DNA of 64,000 nucleotides, taken from the NCBI GenBank assembly GCA_964611185.1, contig CAZSXE010000001.1, forward strand, positions 62,001 through 126,000. The letters run 5' to 3'. This document shows positions 46,262-54,832 of the stretch, in pieces. This stretch comes from CAAGNP01 sp964611185. GTDB lineage: Bacteria > Bacteroidota > Bacteroidia > Bacteroidales > UBA932. Each line of letters starts with the position of its first letter. Within the stretch, counting starts at the first letter, position 1. Below the pieces are notes generated by a model, which did not search any database, was not told the DNA's origin, and was given only the letters and a program-made list of their open reading frames with translations. A program made the translations under genes and the position numbers.

Positions 46262-47926
46262 ATGGAAAGAGATTATAAAAAAGTAGCTGCTTCTTGGTTG
46301 AGCGACAGCTACGATATGGAAACAAGACAAAAAGTGAACATTATGCTTCATAATGGCGATCCTAAAGAGCTTGAAGACTCTTTTTATCGAAATTTGGAGT
46401 TCGGAACCGGTGGGCTAAGGGGCATAATGGGGGTAGGTACCAACAGAATGAATAAATATACTGTGGGTATGGCTACACAAGGTTTGGCGAATTATTTGAA
46501 GAAATGCCACCCGGGAGATGATAACATTAAAGTAGCCATATCGTACGACTCAAGAAATAATAGTCGTTACTTCGCAAAAATCACGGCAGAAGTGTTTGCA
46601 GCCAATGATTTCCATGTCTATTTGTTCGAAAATCTAAGACCTACTCCTGAGCTTAGTTTCGCTATAAGAGAATTAAAATGTCAAGCTGGTGTGATGATTA
46701 CTGCATCTCATAATCCCAAGGAGTACAATGGTTATAAGGCTTATTGGGAGGATGGTGCGCAGATCACATCGCCTCATGATGAAAATATCATTGATGAAGT
46801 ATCAAAAATTACAGACCCATCACTGGTTAAATTCGGTGATGGCTCTCCATACAATATTACCTTAATCGGAAATAATATTGATACAAAGTATCTTGATTCG
46901 ATACTCTCGCTCACCCTTTCTCCAGAATCGGTGATGCGACATTCCGATATGAAGATTGTTTATACACCTCTTCATGGAACAGGTGTCAGGATTGTACCCA
47001 AGGCCCTTCATCAGATGGGTTTCACCAATATTATTACTGTAAGTGAACAAGAAATAAGCGATGGAGATTTCCCTACGATTATTTCCCCCAATCCGGAGGA
47101 GCCTTCGGCAATGAAGATGGGTGTGGCTCTTGCAGAAAAGACAGGTGCTGATTTGGTTATGGCTACCGACCCCGATGCAGACAGAATGGGTATTGCCGTA
47201 AGGAATAATAGCGGAGAAATGGTACTTCTAAATGGCAATCAGACTGCCTCTATTCTTATGTACTACATATTGACAAGGTGGAAGGAACTCGGAAAATTAA
47301 ATAAAAATACATATACCGTCAAGACAATAGTAACCACCGAGCTTTTGAAAGCAATTTCAGATAAATTCGGTGTAGAAATATATGATGTTCTCACCGGTTT
47401 TAAATATATAGCACAAATAGTTCGTGAAAATGAAGGTAAAAAAACATTTATTTGCGGTGGAGAGGAGAGCTACGGTTTTAATCTCGGCGAGTTTGTAAGA
47501 GATAAGGATGCAGTGATAGCCTGTTCCATGATTGCAGAATGTGCCGCATGGGCTTCTGATAAAGGGTTGTCACTTTTTCAGCTGCTAAATTCTATTTATG
47601 ATGAGTTTGGGCTATACAAGGAAAAACTTGTTTCTGTGACCAAGAAAGGGAAAGACGGGGCAGAGATGATAGCTGCGCTGATGATGCAATATAGAAATAA
47701 TCCTCCGAAAGAACTTGCCGGTTCAAAAGTTAATAAAATAATCGATTACGACAGACCGGAAACGACCGGTTTCCCTAAGTCCAATGTCTTAAGATTTTTC
47801 GCAGAGGACGGAGCGGTAGTATCGATAAGACCATCGGGAACCGAACCGAAAATAAAGTACTATTTCGGAGTAAAAGGTGAAAATGCTGATGAGCACCTTA
47901 ATGACTTGATTAAGCAGTTTTCTTAG
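46262..47926 (+). CDS. Phosphoglucomutase/phosphomannomutase family enzyme
   Basis: This 554-residue phosphohexomutase interconverts 1- and 6-phosphosugars via a phosphoserine. The active serine is in MITASHNPKEYNGYK, the magnesium loop is DPDADRMGI, the sugar loop GGEESYGF and the phosphate loop RPSGTEPKIKYY. The four-domain length fits the PgcA/PGM2-like group used for glucose-1-phosphate or mannose-1-phosphate supply. Its end overlaps convergent pssA by 17 bp. The exact sugar cannot be told from sequence. Confidence 0.93.
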   Translation: MERDYKKVAASWLSDSYDMETRQKVNIMLHNGDPKELEDSFYRNLEFGTGGLRGIMGVGTNRMNKYTVGMATQGLANYLKKCHPGDDNIKVAISYDSRNNSRYFAKITAEVFAANDFHVYLFENLRPTPELSFAIRELKCQAGVMITASHNPKEYNGYKAYWEDGAQITSPHDENIIDEVSKITDPSLVKFGDGSPYNITLIGNNIDTKYLDSILSLTLSPESVMRHSDMKIVYTPLHGTGVRIVPKALHQMGFTNIITVSEQEISDGDFPTIISPNPEEPSAMKMGVALAEKTGADLVMATDPDADRMGIAVRNNSGEMVLLNGNQTASILMYYILTRWKELGKLNKNTYTVKTIVTTELLKAISDKFGVEIYDVLTGFKYIAQIVRENEGKKTFICGGEESYGFNLGEFVRDKDAVIACSMIAECAAWASDKGLSLFQLLNSIYDEFGLYKEKLVSVTKKGKDGAEMIAALMMQYRNNPPKELAGSKVNKIIDYDRPETTGFPKSNVLRFFAEDGAVVSIRPSGTEPKIKYYFGVKGENADEHLNDLIKQFS

Positions 47927-48638
47927 TTAGAAATGAAATTAAGTTCGCTGCAATATTCCAAATAATATACAGCAAAAATATATACATAACTATTCCGGAC
48001 CATTCGATATTTAATGCAAATAATACAACGATGGTCAGGATAGTTATTGCTATGAAAGAAAAAGCAGTTTTATTCTCTTCCCATCGAAAATTTTGAAATT
48101 TCAGGGAAAAAAAACGCAATTCGCTTATGAGAAGAAATGAAAGCAAAACAGAGAAAATGGGAAGTATGTAGCTGTTTTGCAGTATGTTACTAAGATGAGT
48201 ACTATATGTACAATAGTGCATTAATGCTCCTACAAGGAGGGCACAGGCGGGGGTGGGAAGTCCTATGAAACTGTGGCTTTGGCGCGTGTCGATATTAAAT
48301 TTGGCGAGGCGAAGAACTGAAAATACAGCAATGATTAACGGGACATAAGTAAGGGTGGGGATAACCCCTTGAATTGTCTGCATATAGTTATAAAGAAAAA
48401 GGGAAGGAGCAAGACCGAAACTGACAGTATCACACAGTGAGTCGAGCTCCTTTCCTATATCGGAGTAGGCTTTTAGTCCCCTTGCGGCAAATCCGTCTAA
48501 AAAATCAAACACAGAAGCAGCTATCATAAACAGAAAAGCATTCCTAAAATCGTTGCCGAAGGAGAGAATAATGGATATTGCTCCCGAAACAAGATTAAGG
48601 CATGTTATGGTATTGGGAATGTGTTTGATAATTTTCAT
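47910..48638 (-). CDS. pssA: CDP-diacylglycerol-serine O-phosphatidyltransferase
   Basis: This 242-residue membrane enzyme makes phosphatidylserine, precursor of phosphatidylethanolamine. The CDP-alcohol phosphatidyltransferase motif is intact (DG..AR........G...D...D, visible in DGFAARGLKAYSDIGKELDS followed by LCD). About seven hydrophobic helices surround it. It is the last gene of a unit with two exported peptidases, starting 4 bp after the second one. Confidence 0.93.
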   Translation of the reverse strand: MKIIKHIPNTITCLNLVSGAISIILSFGNDFRNAFLFMIAASVFDFLDGFAARGLKAYSDIGKELDSLCDTVSFGLAPSLFLYNYMQTIQGVIPTLTYVPLIIAVFSVLRLAKFNIDTRQSHSFIGLPTPACALLVGALMHYCTYSTHLSNILQNSYILPIFSVLLSFLLISELRFFSLKFQNFRWEENKTAFSFIAITILTIVVLFALNIEWSGIVMYIFLLYIIWNIAANLISFLTKKTA

Positions 48639-48642
48639 AAGA

Positions 48643-49761
48643 TTATTTTATGCCGAGTTTGTTTTTTATCTCTTTGGGAAGAGATTTTTTATTCACAAGA
48701 ATGCTGATGGTTTTAGCTCTTACATAACTCTCTGACATATTGTGATATCCTGTACCATTTCGATCAGTTCCCCAAGAATTTTTGGTTCTGTAATAGATGT
48801 TTCCATTTTGATCTTTGACGATACCTGTTATATGTTCAAGATGGTCATCTGTGGATGTAAATGCCTCGAACCATTCCTGTCTAAGTTCTTGAGAAACAGG
48901 AATTTCACTGATTATGGTATCGCTTTTGGCAATGTCTGCTCTTGTTAAATTTTTATCTTGAGGAATAATACAGAGTTCTTTTGAAAAAACATAACCTTGT
49001 TCGCTGCAATCTCCGTCCCAAGCAACAGTGTAGCCATTTTTAAGGGCATTGTCAATAACAAGCATAAATTCGTCGAGAGGAAGGTTGTAGAGAGTGGCGT
49101 GATCCCAGTTATCGGGAATTTCGAGTGGAACTTTTTCATAAAAAGGATGATGAGAGAAACTCGTCAGCTCGATATAATCGTTCATATCAAGAGCTAAATA
49201 TGCCTTGAAAGAGAGGGGAGTATATTCTTTACCTCCATACATAAATTTTGTCGGACATGGGCCTAAATAGATGTCAAAAAGTGCATCTTGAAGTTTATAA
49301 TACTCAGGCGATCTCTTTTTTAGCCCCACAGTGACATCGGCAATGGCTTTTACAAATTTTCCAAGCTCGCTATGGTCATGATGGTCGTATCCGTAATTAA
49401 TCCCGCTATATGCCACTTCCGGTACTATGCCATATTTATCCATTATTTTAATGGCATTATGACATATACTTCCGGGCCACAAATTTCCTTTTCCTTCTCT
49501 TAGGTAATTATCTTGTATCCTCTCATAATAATTATTGCGGACAGTGAACATTTCTGAAAGATCAAATTCTCCTTTGCCCATTCTGATAAGCTCTGCTTCA
49601 ATGAATGAAGTGGTGGCAAAGCACCAGCAGGTACCTGTATTTGCCTGATTTTTAACAGGAGTTACGGGAGATTCGCATATAGTAGTGAAAGTGTATTGTG
49701 CGCTGGCACAGATACTTATAGCAGTAGCAGCAATAATAGAAACGATGTGTCTTATTTTCAT
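48643..49761 (-). CDS. Exported C1 (PepC/bleomycin hydrolase-like) cysteine peptidase, copy 2
   Basis: This 372-residue protein has a signal peptide (SICASAQ). The catalytic triad of papain-type C1B enzymes is present: Cys45 in TGTCWCFAT, His310 in LEHITGI and Asn328 in TKNSWG. Cytosolic PepC is ~440 residues; these exported Bacteroidota versions are shorter. It is a tandem relative of the upstream copy, sharing VKNQ...SGTCW-like, DLSEMF, YGMVP/YGIVP and SF.HHPFYEK.P segments but diverged in loops, so the two probably differ in substrate. Confidence 0.9.
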   Translation of the reverse strand: MKIRHIVSIIAATAISICASAQYTFTTICESPVTPVKNQANTGTCWCFATTSFIEAELIRMGKGEFDLSEMFTVRNNYYERIQDNYLREGKGNLWPGSICHNAIKIMDKYGIVPEVAYSGINYGYDHHDHSELGKFVKAIADVTVGLKKRSPEYYKLQDALFDIYLGPCPTKFMYGGKEYTPLSFKAYLALDMNDYIELTSFSHHPFYEKVPLEIPDNWDHATLYNLPLDEFMLVIDNALKNGYTVAWDGDCSEQGYVFSKELCIIPQDKNLTRADIAKSDTIISEIPVSQELRQEWFEAFTSTDDHLEHITGIVKDQNGNIYYRTKNSWGTDRNGTGYHNMSESYVRAKTISILVNKKSLPKEIKNKLGIK

Positions 49762-49772
49762 TTTACTTATAG

Positions 49773-50975
49773 TTAAAGACCTAATTTAATACGGATTTCC
49801 TGAGGAATAGCATTTTTATTAACCATGAAATCAGTCGTTTTGAATCTCACGAAAGCCTCTGACACATACCATATTCCTTTATATTCGCCAGCTTCTCCCC
49901 ATGAATTCTTCACAATATAATATTTAGTACCATTCTGGTCTTTGGCTATGCCATATATGTGCATTCCATGGTCATCGGTAGTTTTATAGTTATCAAATTC
50001 TTCCTGACGCATCTCCTGTGTGATTACTTTTTCAGGTCCGGGAGTAGCTACCTTTTTTTCATCCGGTGCATTTTTACCAATCCATTTTGCCTGATCACTT
50101 CCTGCTTCTTTTGCTATTTTCTCTTCGTCAGGGATAATGCCGATACCGTCACGGGTGAATCCTTTTTCACTTACATCCGATGCCCAAGCGATTGTGTAGC
50201 CATTTTTCAATGCATTATCAAAAATTGAAATCATATCGTCAATAGGGACATTATATGCTTCCTCCCAACGCCAGTTATCAGGTACTTCTACAATCATTTT
50301 TTCATAGAAAGGATGGTGCGTAAATGAGGTGAGATCTACATAATCATCGAGATTTATCCCTAACGAATTCATATATGTTTTGGGTGTGTATTCTTTTCCA
50401 TCAAAGGTGAATTTTTCGGGTATAACGCCAAGATACGCATCGAGGATGCCCTGGAAGCCTTTTTTCCATGCTTTGGAAAGGCGGCGGTTAGGATTTTTAA
50501 CAATGGTATTTACATAAGCATCAGTGAGTGCGTCAAGCTCTCCGTGAATATGCTTTTCTTCTCCATAATTAAGACCTGTCATCTCGCAGTTTGGAACCAT
50601 TCCATATTGTTTCATTACTGTAAGTGCGTCACCGAATGAGCTTCCTCCTCCGAAATTGAGGGCGCCGTGAAGTCTTACGAATTTATCTGCTTTGTCAGCG
50701 TAAGCGTGTGATACAATGAACATTTCGGATAAATCGAGATTCTGCTTGTAACCAGCTTTTAATATTTCTGATTCAAAGAATGATAGAGATGAAAACACCC
50801 AGCATGTACCTGAGCTGCTTTGATTTTTAATGGAAGTAACGGGATTTTCGAGAATTGTCTCAAATTTGTATCCTTCCGGTTCTTTTTGTTCTTTTGCTTT
50901 TTTCTTTTGAGCAAAAGCACCTGTTGTTATCAATAAACAGGCGGATGAAAGTAGTAATAATGATTTGATATTCAT
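49773..50975 (-). CDS. Exported C1 (PepC/bleomycin hydrolase-like) cysteine peptidase, copy 1
   Basis: This 400-residue protein has a signal peptide (TGAFAQ). Catalytic residues are Cys58 (SSSGTCWVFSS), His339 (MHIYGI) and Asn357 (VKNSWGE). It has a Lys/Glu-rich insertion around residues 280-300 that copy 2 lacks. It follows queE by 17 bp and precedes copy 2 by 11 bp. Likely role: periplasmic or surface peptide trimming for nutrition. Confidence 0.9.
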   Translation of the reverse strand: MNIKSLLLLSSACLLITTGAFAQKKKAKEQKEPEGYKFETILENPVTSIKNQSSSGTCWVFSSLSFFESEILKAGYKQNLDLSEMFIVSHAYADKADKFVRLHGALNFGGGSSFGDALTVMKQYGMVPNCEMTGLNYGEEKHIHGELDALTDAYVNTIVKNPNRRLSKAWKKGFQGILDAYLGVIPEKFTFDGKEYTPKTYMNSLGINLDDYVDLTSFTHHPFYEKMIVEVPDNWRWEEAYNVPIDDMISIFDNALKNGYTIAWASDVSEKGFTRDGIGIIPDEEKIAKEAGSDQAKWIGKNAPDEKKVATPGPEKVITQEMRQEEFDNYKTTDDHGMHIYGIAKDQNGTKYYIVKNSWGEAGEYKGIWYVSEAFVRFKTTDFMVNKNAIPQEIRIKLGL

Positions 50976-50992
50976 AATGTATAATTATTTGT

Positions 50993-51631
50993 TTATGGTA
51001 TATTCATGAATTTATGTGTCTGAAGGGAAATATTCCATTCGGGATGCTCCTTTACATAGTCGATTATTAGTGGAAGCATCTTTCTGCTTTGGCTCCACTC
51101 GGGCTGGAGGTAAAGAATGCAGTTTTTAGATACTCTACCTTTGTTAAATTCAGCCCACGCGAAATCTGAAGAGTCGTAGATAATCACTTTTAGCTCAGAT
51201 GCCATCTGATAGAGCTCTTCCCGCGGTGGTTGCTTTTTCTTCGGAGAAAGGCATATCCAGTCATAGGAACCGCTAAAGGGCTGAGAGCCAGATGTCTCAA
51301 GAAATATTTCGAGATTATTCTTTTTGAGAAGAGTACATATAGGATCAAGCGGGTATTTGAGAGGCTCTCCACCTGTAATAACAATGGATTTTGCGGGGTA
51401 GGAGAGTGCCTGGGATACTATTTTTTCGATTTCTACAGGGGGAAATAATCGGGGATTCCATGTCTCCTTGGCATCACACCAGCTACATCCCACATCACAC
51501 CCTCCCAATCTTATGAAATAGGCAGCTTTACCTGTATTTCTTCCTTCTCCCTGAATGGTGTAAAAGCTCTCCACAAGGGGGAGAAGTCTGCCACCACGAA
51601 GCTCTGAAATGGGATTGTCATAATTATTCAT
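50993..51631 (-). CDS. queE: 7-carboxy-7-deazaguanine synthase
   Basis: This 212-residue radical-SAM enzyme makes 7-carboxy-7-deazaguanine for queuosine in tRNA or for 7-deazaguanine DNA modification. The iron-sulphur motif is Cys45-x3-Cys49-x2-Cys52 in GGCDVGCSWCDAKETW, preceded by IQGEGRNTGK, with the GGEPL segment later. No queC, queD or queF is in the window. It heads the queE-peptidase-peptidase-pssA unit. Confidence 0.94.
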   Translation of the reverse strand: MNNYDNPISELRGGRLLPLVESFYTIQGEGRNTGKAAYFIRLGGCDVGCSWCDAKETWNPRLFPPVEIEKIVSQALSYPAKSIVITGGEPLKYPLDPICTLLKKNNLEIFLETSGSQPFSGSYDWICLSPKKKQPPREELYQMASELKVIIYDSSDFAWAEFNKGRVSKNCILYLQPEWSQSRKMLPLIIDYVKEHPEWNISLQTHKFMNIP

Positions 51632-51636
51632 AGCAA

Positions 51637-51644
51637 CAAAGGTA
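51637..51644 (-). promoter_or_regulatory. -7 element (TACCTTTG) 5 bp before queE ATG
   Basis: Exact TAnnTTTG match on the minus strand, 5 bp before ATG 51631; another predicted near-leaderless transcript. No clear -33 box. Confidence 0.55.
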
Positions 51645-51750
51645 ATAAAAAGAGATCATTATTCCACTGTCATTTTGGCATTTTTTACAATTGGCAGATA
51701 TTTTGATAATTATGAATTATTATTAAAAACGAACTATTATAATTTGAATA

Positions 51751-51756
51751 AAGGAG
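51751..51756 (+). promoter_or_regulatory. Shine-Dalgarno (AAGGAG) before truncated clpB
   Basis: AAGGAG lies 9 bp before ATG 51766, a strong site for this genome. It supports 51766 as a true start for the short ClpB and not an internal site of a lost longer gene. A near -7 sequence with one extra base lies at 51738-51746. Confidence 0.65.
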
Positions 51757-51765
51757 ATATTATAT

Positions 51766-53898
51766 ATGACAAACGAAAACAAAGAATTATTAAACAGATT
51801 TGCCATTAACCTCAATGAAAGGGCGAAGGAAGGCAAACTTGATCCAGTGATCGGGCGTGACGAAGAGATAAGAAGGGTTCTTCAAATTCTCAGCAGAAGG
51901 ACAAAGAACAATCCTATTCTCGTAGGTGAACCGGGTGTAGGTAAGACTGCAATATCCGAAGGTATTGCGCAGCGTATTATAAATCAAGATGTTCCGGAGA
52001 ATTTGAAATCTAAGGAGATATATTCTCTTGATATGGGTGCTCTCATAGCCGGTGCGAAATATCAGGGCGAATTTGAAGAGAGGCTGAAGGGGGTAGTAAA
52101 AGCAGTGGTTGAAAGCGAGGGTGAAATCATATTGTTTATTGATGAAATTCACACATTGGTGGGTGCCGGTCGCTCCTCCGGAGCAATGGATGCCGCCAAT
52201 ATTTTGAAACCTGCCTTGGCCAGAGGAGAGCTTCGCGCAATAGGTTCTACTACTCTTGATGAGTACCGCAAATATTTCGAGGAAGATAAGGCATTGGAAC
52301 GAAGATTCCAGATGGTGCTCGTAGATGAACCCACCCCTGCAGAATCTATTTCGATTCTTCGAGGATTGAAAGAGAAGTATGAAAATCACCATAAAGTGCA
52401 TATTGATGATGATGCTATTATCACTGCTGTGGATTTGTCTCACAGGTATATTACCAATAGATTTTTGCCTGACAAGGCCATAGACCTTATCGATGAAGCG
52501 GCTTCAAAACTTCGTCTTGAGATGAATTCAGTCCCTGATTCTATTGATGAACTTAACAGAAAAATCAGACAGTTGGAGATAGAGAGGGAGGCTATTAAGA
52601 GGGAAGGGCACTCTCCTAAACTTGATGAGTTATCTATTGCTCTGAAAGAGGCTGAAGCTCAGTTGAAAGTGGCGGATGGAAAATGGAGAGAGGAGAAATC
52701 ACTGTTGGAGAAGATTCAGAAAAAGCGTTCAGATATGGAGCAGTTTAAATATCAGGCGGAAGATGCTGAAAGACATGGAGATTACGGAAAGGTGGCTGAA
52801 ATTCGTTATGGGAAGATGACTTCTACACAAAAAGAAATTGATGCTTTAATGAAGCAGAAAGCAGCCAACCCAAACAATATGATAAACGAATCTGTAAATT
52901 CGGAAGATATTGCAGAGATAGTTTCAAAATGGACCGGTATTCCTGTGAACAGAATGCTTGAGAGTGAAAAAACCAAATTACTTCACATTGAAGATCTTCT
53001 GCATAAAAGAGTAGTGGGGCAGGATGAGGCTGTAAAGGCGGTATCAGATGCTGTGAGAAGGAGCAGAGCAGGTCTTCAAAATGAAAAAAGGCCTATTGGT
53101 TCGTTTATGTTTCTCGGTACTACGGGAGTGGGCAAGACTGAACTTGCAAAGGCACTTGCGGAGATATTGTTCAACGATGAAAATATGATGACTCGTATAG
53201 ATATGAGTGAATACCAAGAGAGACATTCTGTTTCAAGACTTGTGGGTGCGCCTCCGGGATATGTGGGATACGATGAAGGGGGGCAGCTGACTGAAGCAGT
53301 TAGGCGCAAACCATATTCTGTGATACTTCTTGATGAGATAGAGAAGGCGCATCCTGATGTTTTCAATATTTTACTTCAAGTGTTGGACGATGGTCGTCTG
53401 ACTGATAATAAAGGAAGGACTGTCGATTTTAAGAATACTATATTAATTATGACTTCAAATATAGGATCCGATATTATTCAGGAATATATGCAAAAAATTA
53501 CACCTGAAAATCGAAATTCGATAATGGATATGTGTAGAAAAGAGGTAATCAATATTCTAAAACAGAGTGTCAGACCGGAATTTTTGAATCGAATAGATGA
53601 GATAATAATGTTTGAACCACTCGATAAAGAGGCTATAAGAGGAATTTTGAAAATTCAGCTTGAGGATGTACGCAAAAAGATGGAAGAAAATGGAATTACC
53701 ATTAAATTTTCTCAAGATTTTGTAGATTACTTGGCTCAGAAGGGATTTGATCCTGCTTATGGTGCTCGACCGATTAAAAGACTTTTACAAAGAGAATTAG
53801 TAAATATGCTTGCGACAGAGCTTTTAAAAGGGAATATTTCAAAAGATGATACTGTAAAGGTATCGATGCAAAATGGAGAAATACATATTTCAAAATAG
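51766..53898 (+). CDS. clpB: ClpB-type disaggregase lacking the N-terminal Clp_N domain
   Basis: This 710-residue AAA+ protein starts at the ATPase-1 domain (RFAINLNERAKEGKLDPVIGRDEEI), where a full ~860-residue ClpB has already ~150 residues behind it. AAA-1 has Walker A GEPGVGKTA (~residue 53) and FIDEIHT; residues ~255-390 form the ClpB coiled-coil M domain (with EDAERHGDYGKVAEIRYGKM); AAA-2 has GTTGVGKTE (~450), GAPPGYVGYDEGG and LLDEIEKAHPD. There is no ClpP-binding IGF/L loop seen. The 134 bp upstream is non-coding, so the N-domain is absent, not frameshifted. E. coli makes a similar short form by internal initiation. Confidence 0.9.
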   Translation: MTNENKELLNRFAINLNERAKEGKLDPVIGRDEEIRRVLQILSRRTKNNPILVGEPGVGKTAISEGIAQRIINQDVPENLKSKEIYSLDMGALIAGAKYQGEFEERLKGVVKAVVESEGEIILFIDEIHTLVGAGRSSGAMDAANILKPALARGELRAIGSTTLDEYRKYFEEDKALERRFQMVLVDEPTPAESISILRGLKEKYENHHKVHIDDDAIITAVDLSHRYITNRFLPDKAIDLIDEAASKLRLEMNSVPDSIDELNRKIRQLEIEREAIKREGHSPKLDELSIALKEAEAQLKVADGKWREEKSLLEKIQKKRSDMEQFKYQAEDAERHGDYGKVAEIRYGKMTSTQKEIDALMKQKAANPNNMINESVNSEDIAEIVSKWTGIPVNRMLESEKTKLLHIEDLLHKRVVGQDEAVKAVSDAVRRSRAGLQNEKRPIGSFMFLGTTGVGKTELAKALAEILFNDENMMTRIDMSEYQERHSVSRLVGAPPGYVGYDEGGQLTEAVRRKPYSVILLDEIEKAHPDVFNILLQVLDDGRLTDNKGRTVDFKNTILIMTSNIGSDIIQEYMQKITPENRNSIMDMCRKEVINILKQSVRPEFLNRIDEIIMFEPLDKEAIRGILKIQLEDVRKKMEENGITIKFSQDFVDYLAQKGFDPAYGARPIKRLLQRELVNMLATELLKGNISKDDTVKVSMQNGEIHISK

Positions 53899-53904
53899 AG
53901 CATT

Positions 53905-54044
53905 ATTTGATGACTGTGGCGGGGGGTCCTCATCAGCAGAGCACTTTTGAGGTGTGTCTGTTCCAGCAAACTTAAACCGTAATTGCGTGCCCCTTTCCCC
54001 TTCAATGAGAATGGCATGAAGCGGGAATGGGGGTAGAGACTCAT
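53905..54044. other. GC-rich unexplained stretch, candidate structured RNA
   Basis: Between clpB and tRNA-Arg, the 147 bp at 53899-54044 are about 50% GC against clearly AT-rich surroundings. It can fold locally: CCCCTTTCCCC..TTCA near 53981 pairs with TGAAGCGGGAATGGGG near 54018, and CCTCA/TGAGG arms occur near 53930-53950. A 95-residue open frame on the minus strand crosses it but continues into clpB and looks unlike a protein. No known RNA family (6S, SRP, RNase P, tmRNA) is recognised from conserved cores. Strand unknown. Confidence 0.35.
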
Positions 54045-54090
54045 GAATCACAAAAGGGTTCTGGCAAACGCCGGAACCCTTTTGTGATTC
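54045..54090. terminator. 21-bp hairpin terminator overlapping the tRNA-Arg 3' end
   Basis: Arms 54045-54065 and 54070-54090 pair with one G/A difference around a 4-nt loop. The core with AAAAGGGTTC and GAACCCTTTT has T runs on both sides, so it can end transcription of the tRNA (minus) and of anything from clpB (plus). The outer 6 bp are the mature tRNA 3' sequence, so the tRNA end can pair either with its acceptor strand or in this hairpin. Confidence 0.8.
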
Positions 54091-54158
54091 GGAAGGGATT
54101 CGAACCCTTGACCCACAGCTTAGAAGGCTGTTGCTCTATCCAACTGAGCTACCGAACC
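54085..54158 (-). tRNA. tRNA-Arg (anticodon TCT)
   Basis: A 74-nt cloverleaf reads on the minus strand: acceptor GGTTCGG with CCGAATC (one G-T pair), D stem GCTC/GAGC, anticodon stem ACAGC/GCTGT with loop CTTCTAA (anticodon TCT), T arm AAGGG-TTCGAAT-CCCTT, discriminator A. CCA is not encoded. It reads AGA codons. A short CCGCTT/AAGCGG palindrome (54162-54174) directly precedes the 5' end. Confidence 0.97.
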
Positions 54159-54177
54159 ATTCCGCTTAAAGCGGGTG

Positions 54178-54208
54178 CAAATATAAAGTTTTTTTTACAG
54201 TATCCAAA
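54178..54208 (-). promoter_or_regulatory. Perfect promoter of tRNA-Arg
   Basis: On the minus strand TTTG (54208-54205), a 19-bp spacer and TATATTTG (54185-54178) match the -33/-7 consensus exactly. Transcription would start near 54172, inside the small palindrome before the tRNA. Confidence 0.85.
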
Positions 54209-54283
54209 ACAGATTTATAATATTCGCTGAGTGCGAATAGAATACTATTGGATATTTTAATCATTTTGTACCTCAGAAAATGT

Positions 54284-54814
54284 TCAAATCTGCGGTGCTG
54301 CGGGGAAGTCAACAGGGACTTCTGAGAGGTTGTTGATGTAATTTGTAAATGAAATTTTCGATATTATGGTTACCATATCTACAAGATGAGTATTGGTATA
54401 GCCCGAATCAAAAAAAGCTTTTTGAATATCGTCCGATACCTTACCGTGTCCCTTGACTGTAGCATAAACGAGATTGGCCAAAGCATTCAATTTTTTATCA
54501 AATCTGATCTCATTTTTCCTTATTTGAATGATTTCATCATCGGTATAACCTGCTTTTTTAGCAAGGCCTGTGTGGGCAGCGAGGCAGTATGCACATCCTC
54601 TTACTTGGCTGGTTACGAGATTAATAAGCTCTGTTTCTTTATCAGTAAACTCAGTTTTTGTTCTATTGAATACTAAATATCCTTTAAGGGCATTGGCTGA
54701 TTGTCCGATAAAGGCAAATACATTTGGCAAAAAGCCCATTCCGTTTTTAACACCTTCCAAAGTCTTTTGGCTTTCAGGTGATAAGCTGCTGAATTGAGGT
54801 ACTTGGTGTTTCAT
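54284..54814 (-). CDS. Carboxymuconolactone decarboxylase/AhpD-like protein
   Basis: This 176-residue helical protein has the AhpD-type redox motif GCAYCLAAHT (CxxC plus His), placed in the peroxidase-related branch of the family. Such proteins reduce peroxides or act as thiol-disulphide partners, in the cytosol. No ahpC or thioredoxin is next to it. It is 18 bp downstream of the acyltransferase-like gene. Confidence 0.88.
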   Translation of the reverse strand: MKHQVPQFSSLSPESQKTLEGVKNGMGFLPNVFAFIGQSANALKGYLVFNRTKTEFTDKETELINLVTSQVRGCAYCLAAHTGLAKKAGYTDDEIIQIRKNEIRFDKKLNALANLVYATVKGHGKVSDDIQKAFFDSGYTNTHLVDMVTIISKISFTNYINNLSEVPVDFPAAPQI

Positions 54815-54832
54815 AACTCTTATTTTTATTGA

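Noticed and set aside
53757..54044. 95-residue open frame on the minus strand across the GC-rich island
   Set aside because: Half of it is antisense to the 3' end of clpB, the sequence has no domain-like pattern, and no promoter or ribosome site precedes it; the DNA composition is better explained by structured RNA.
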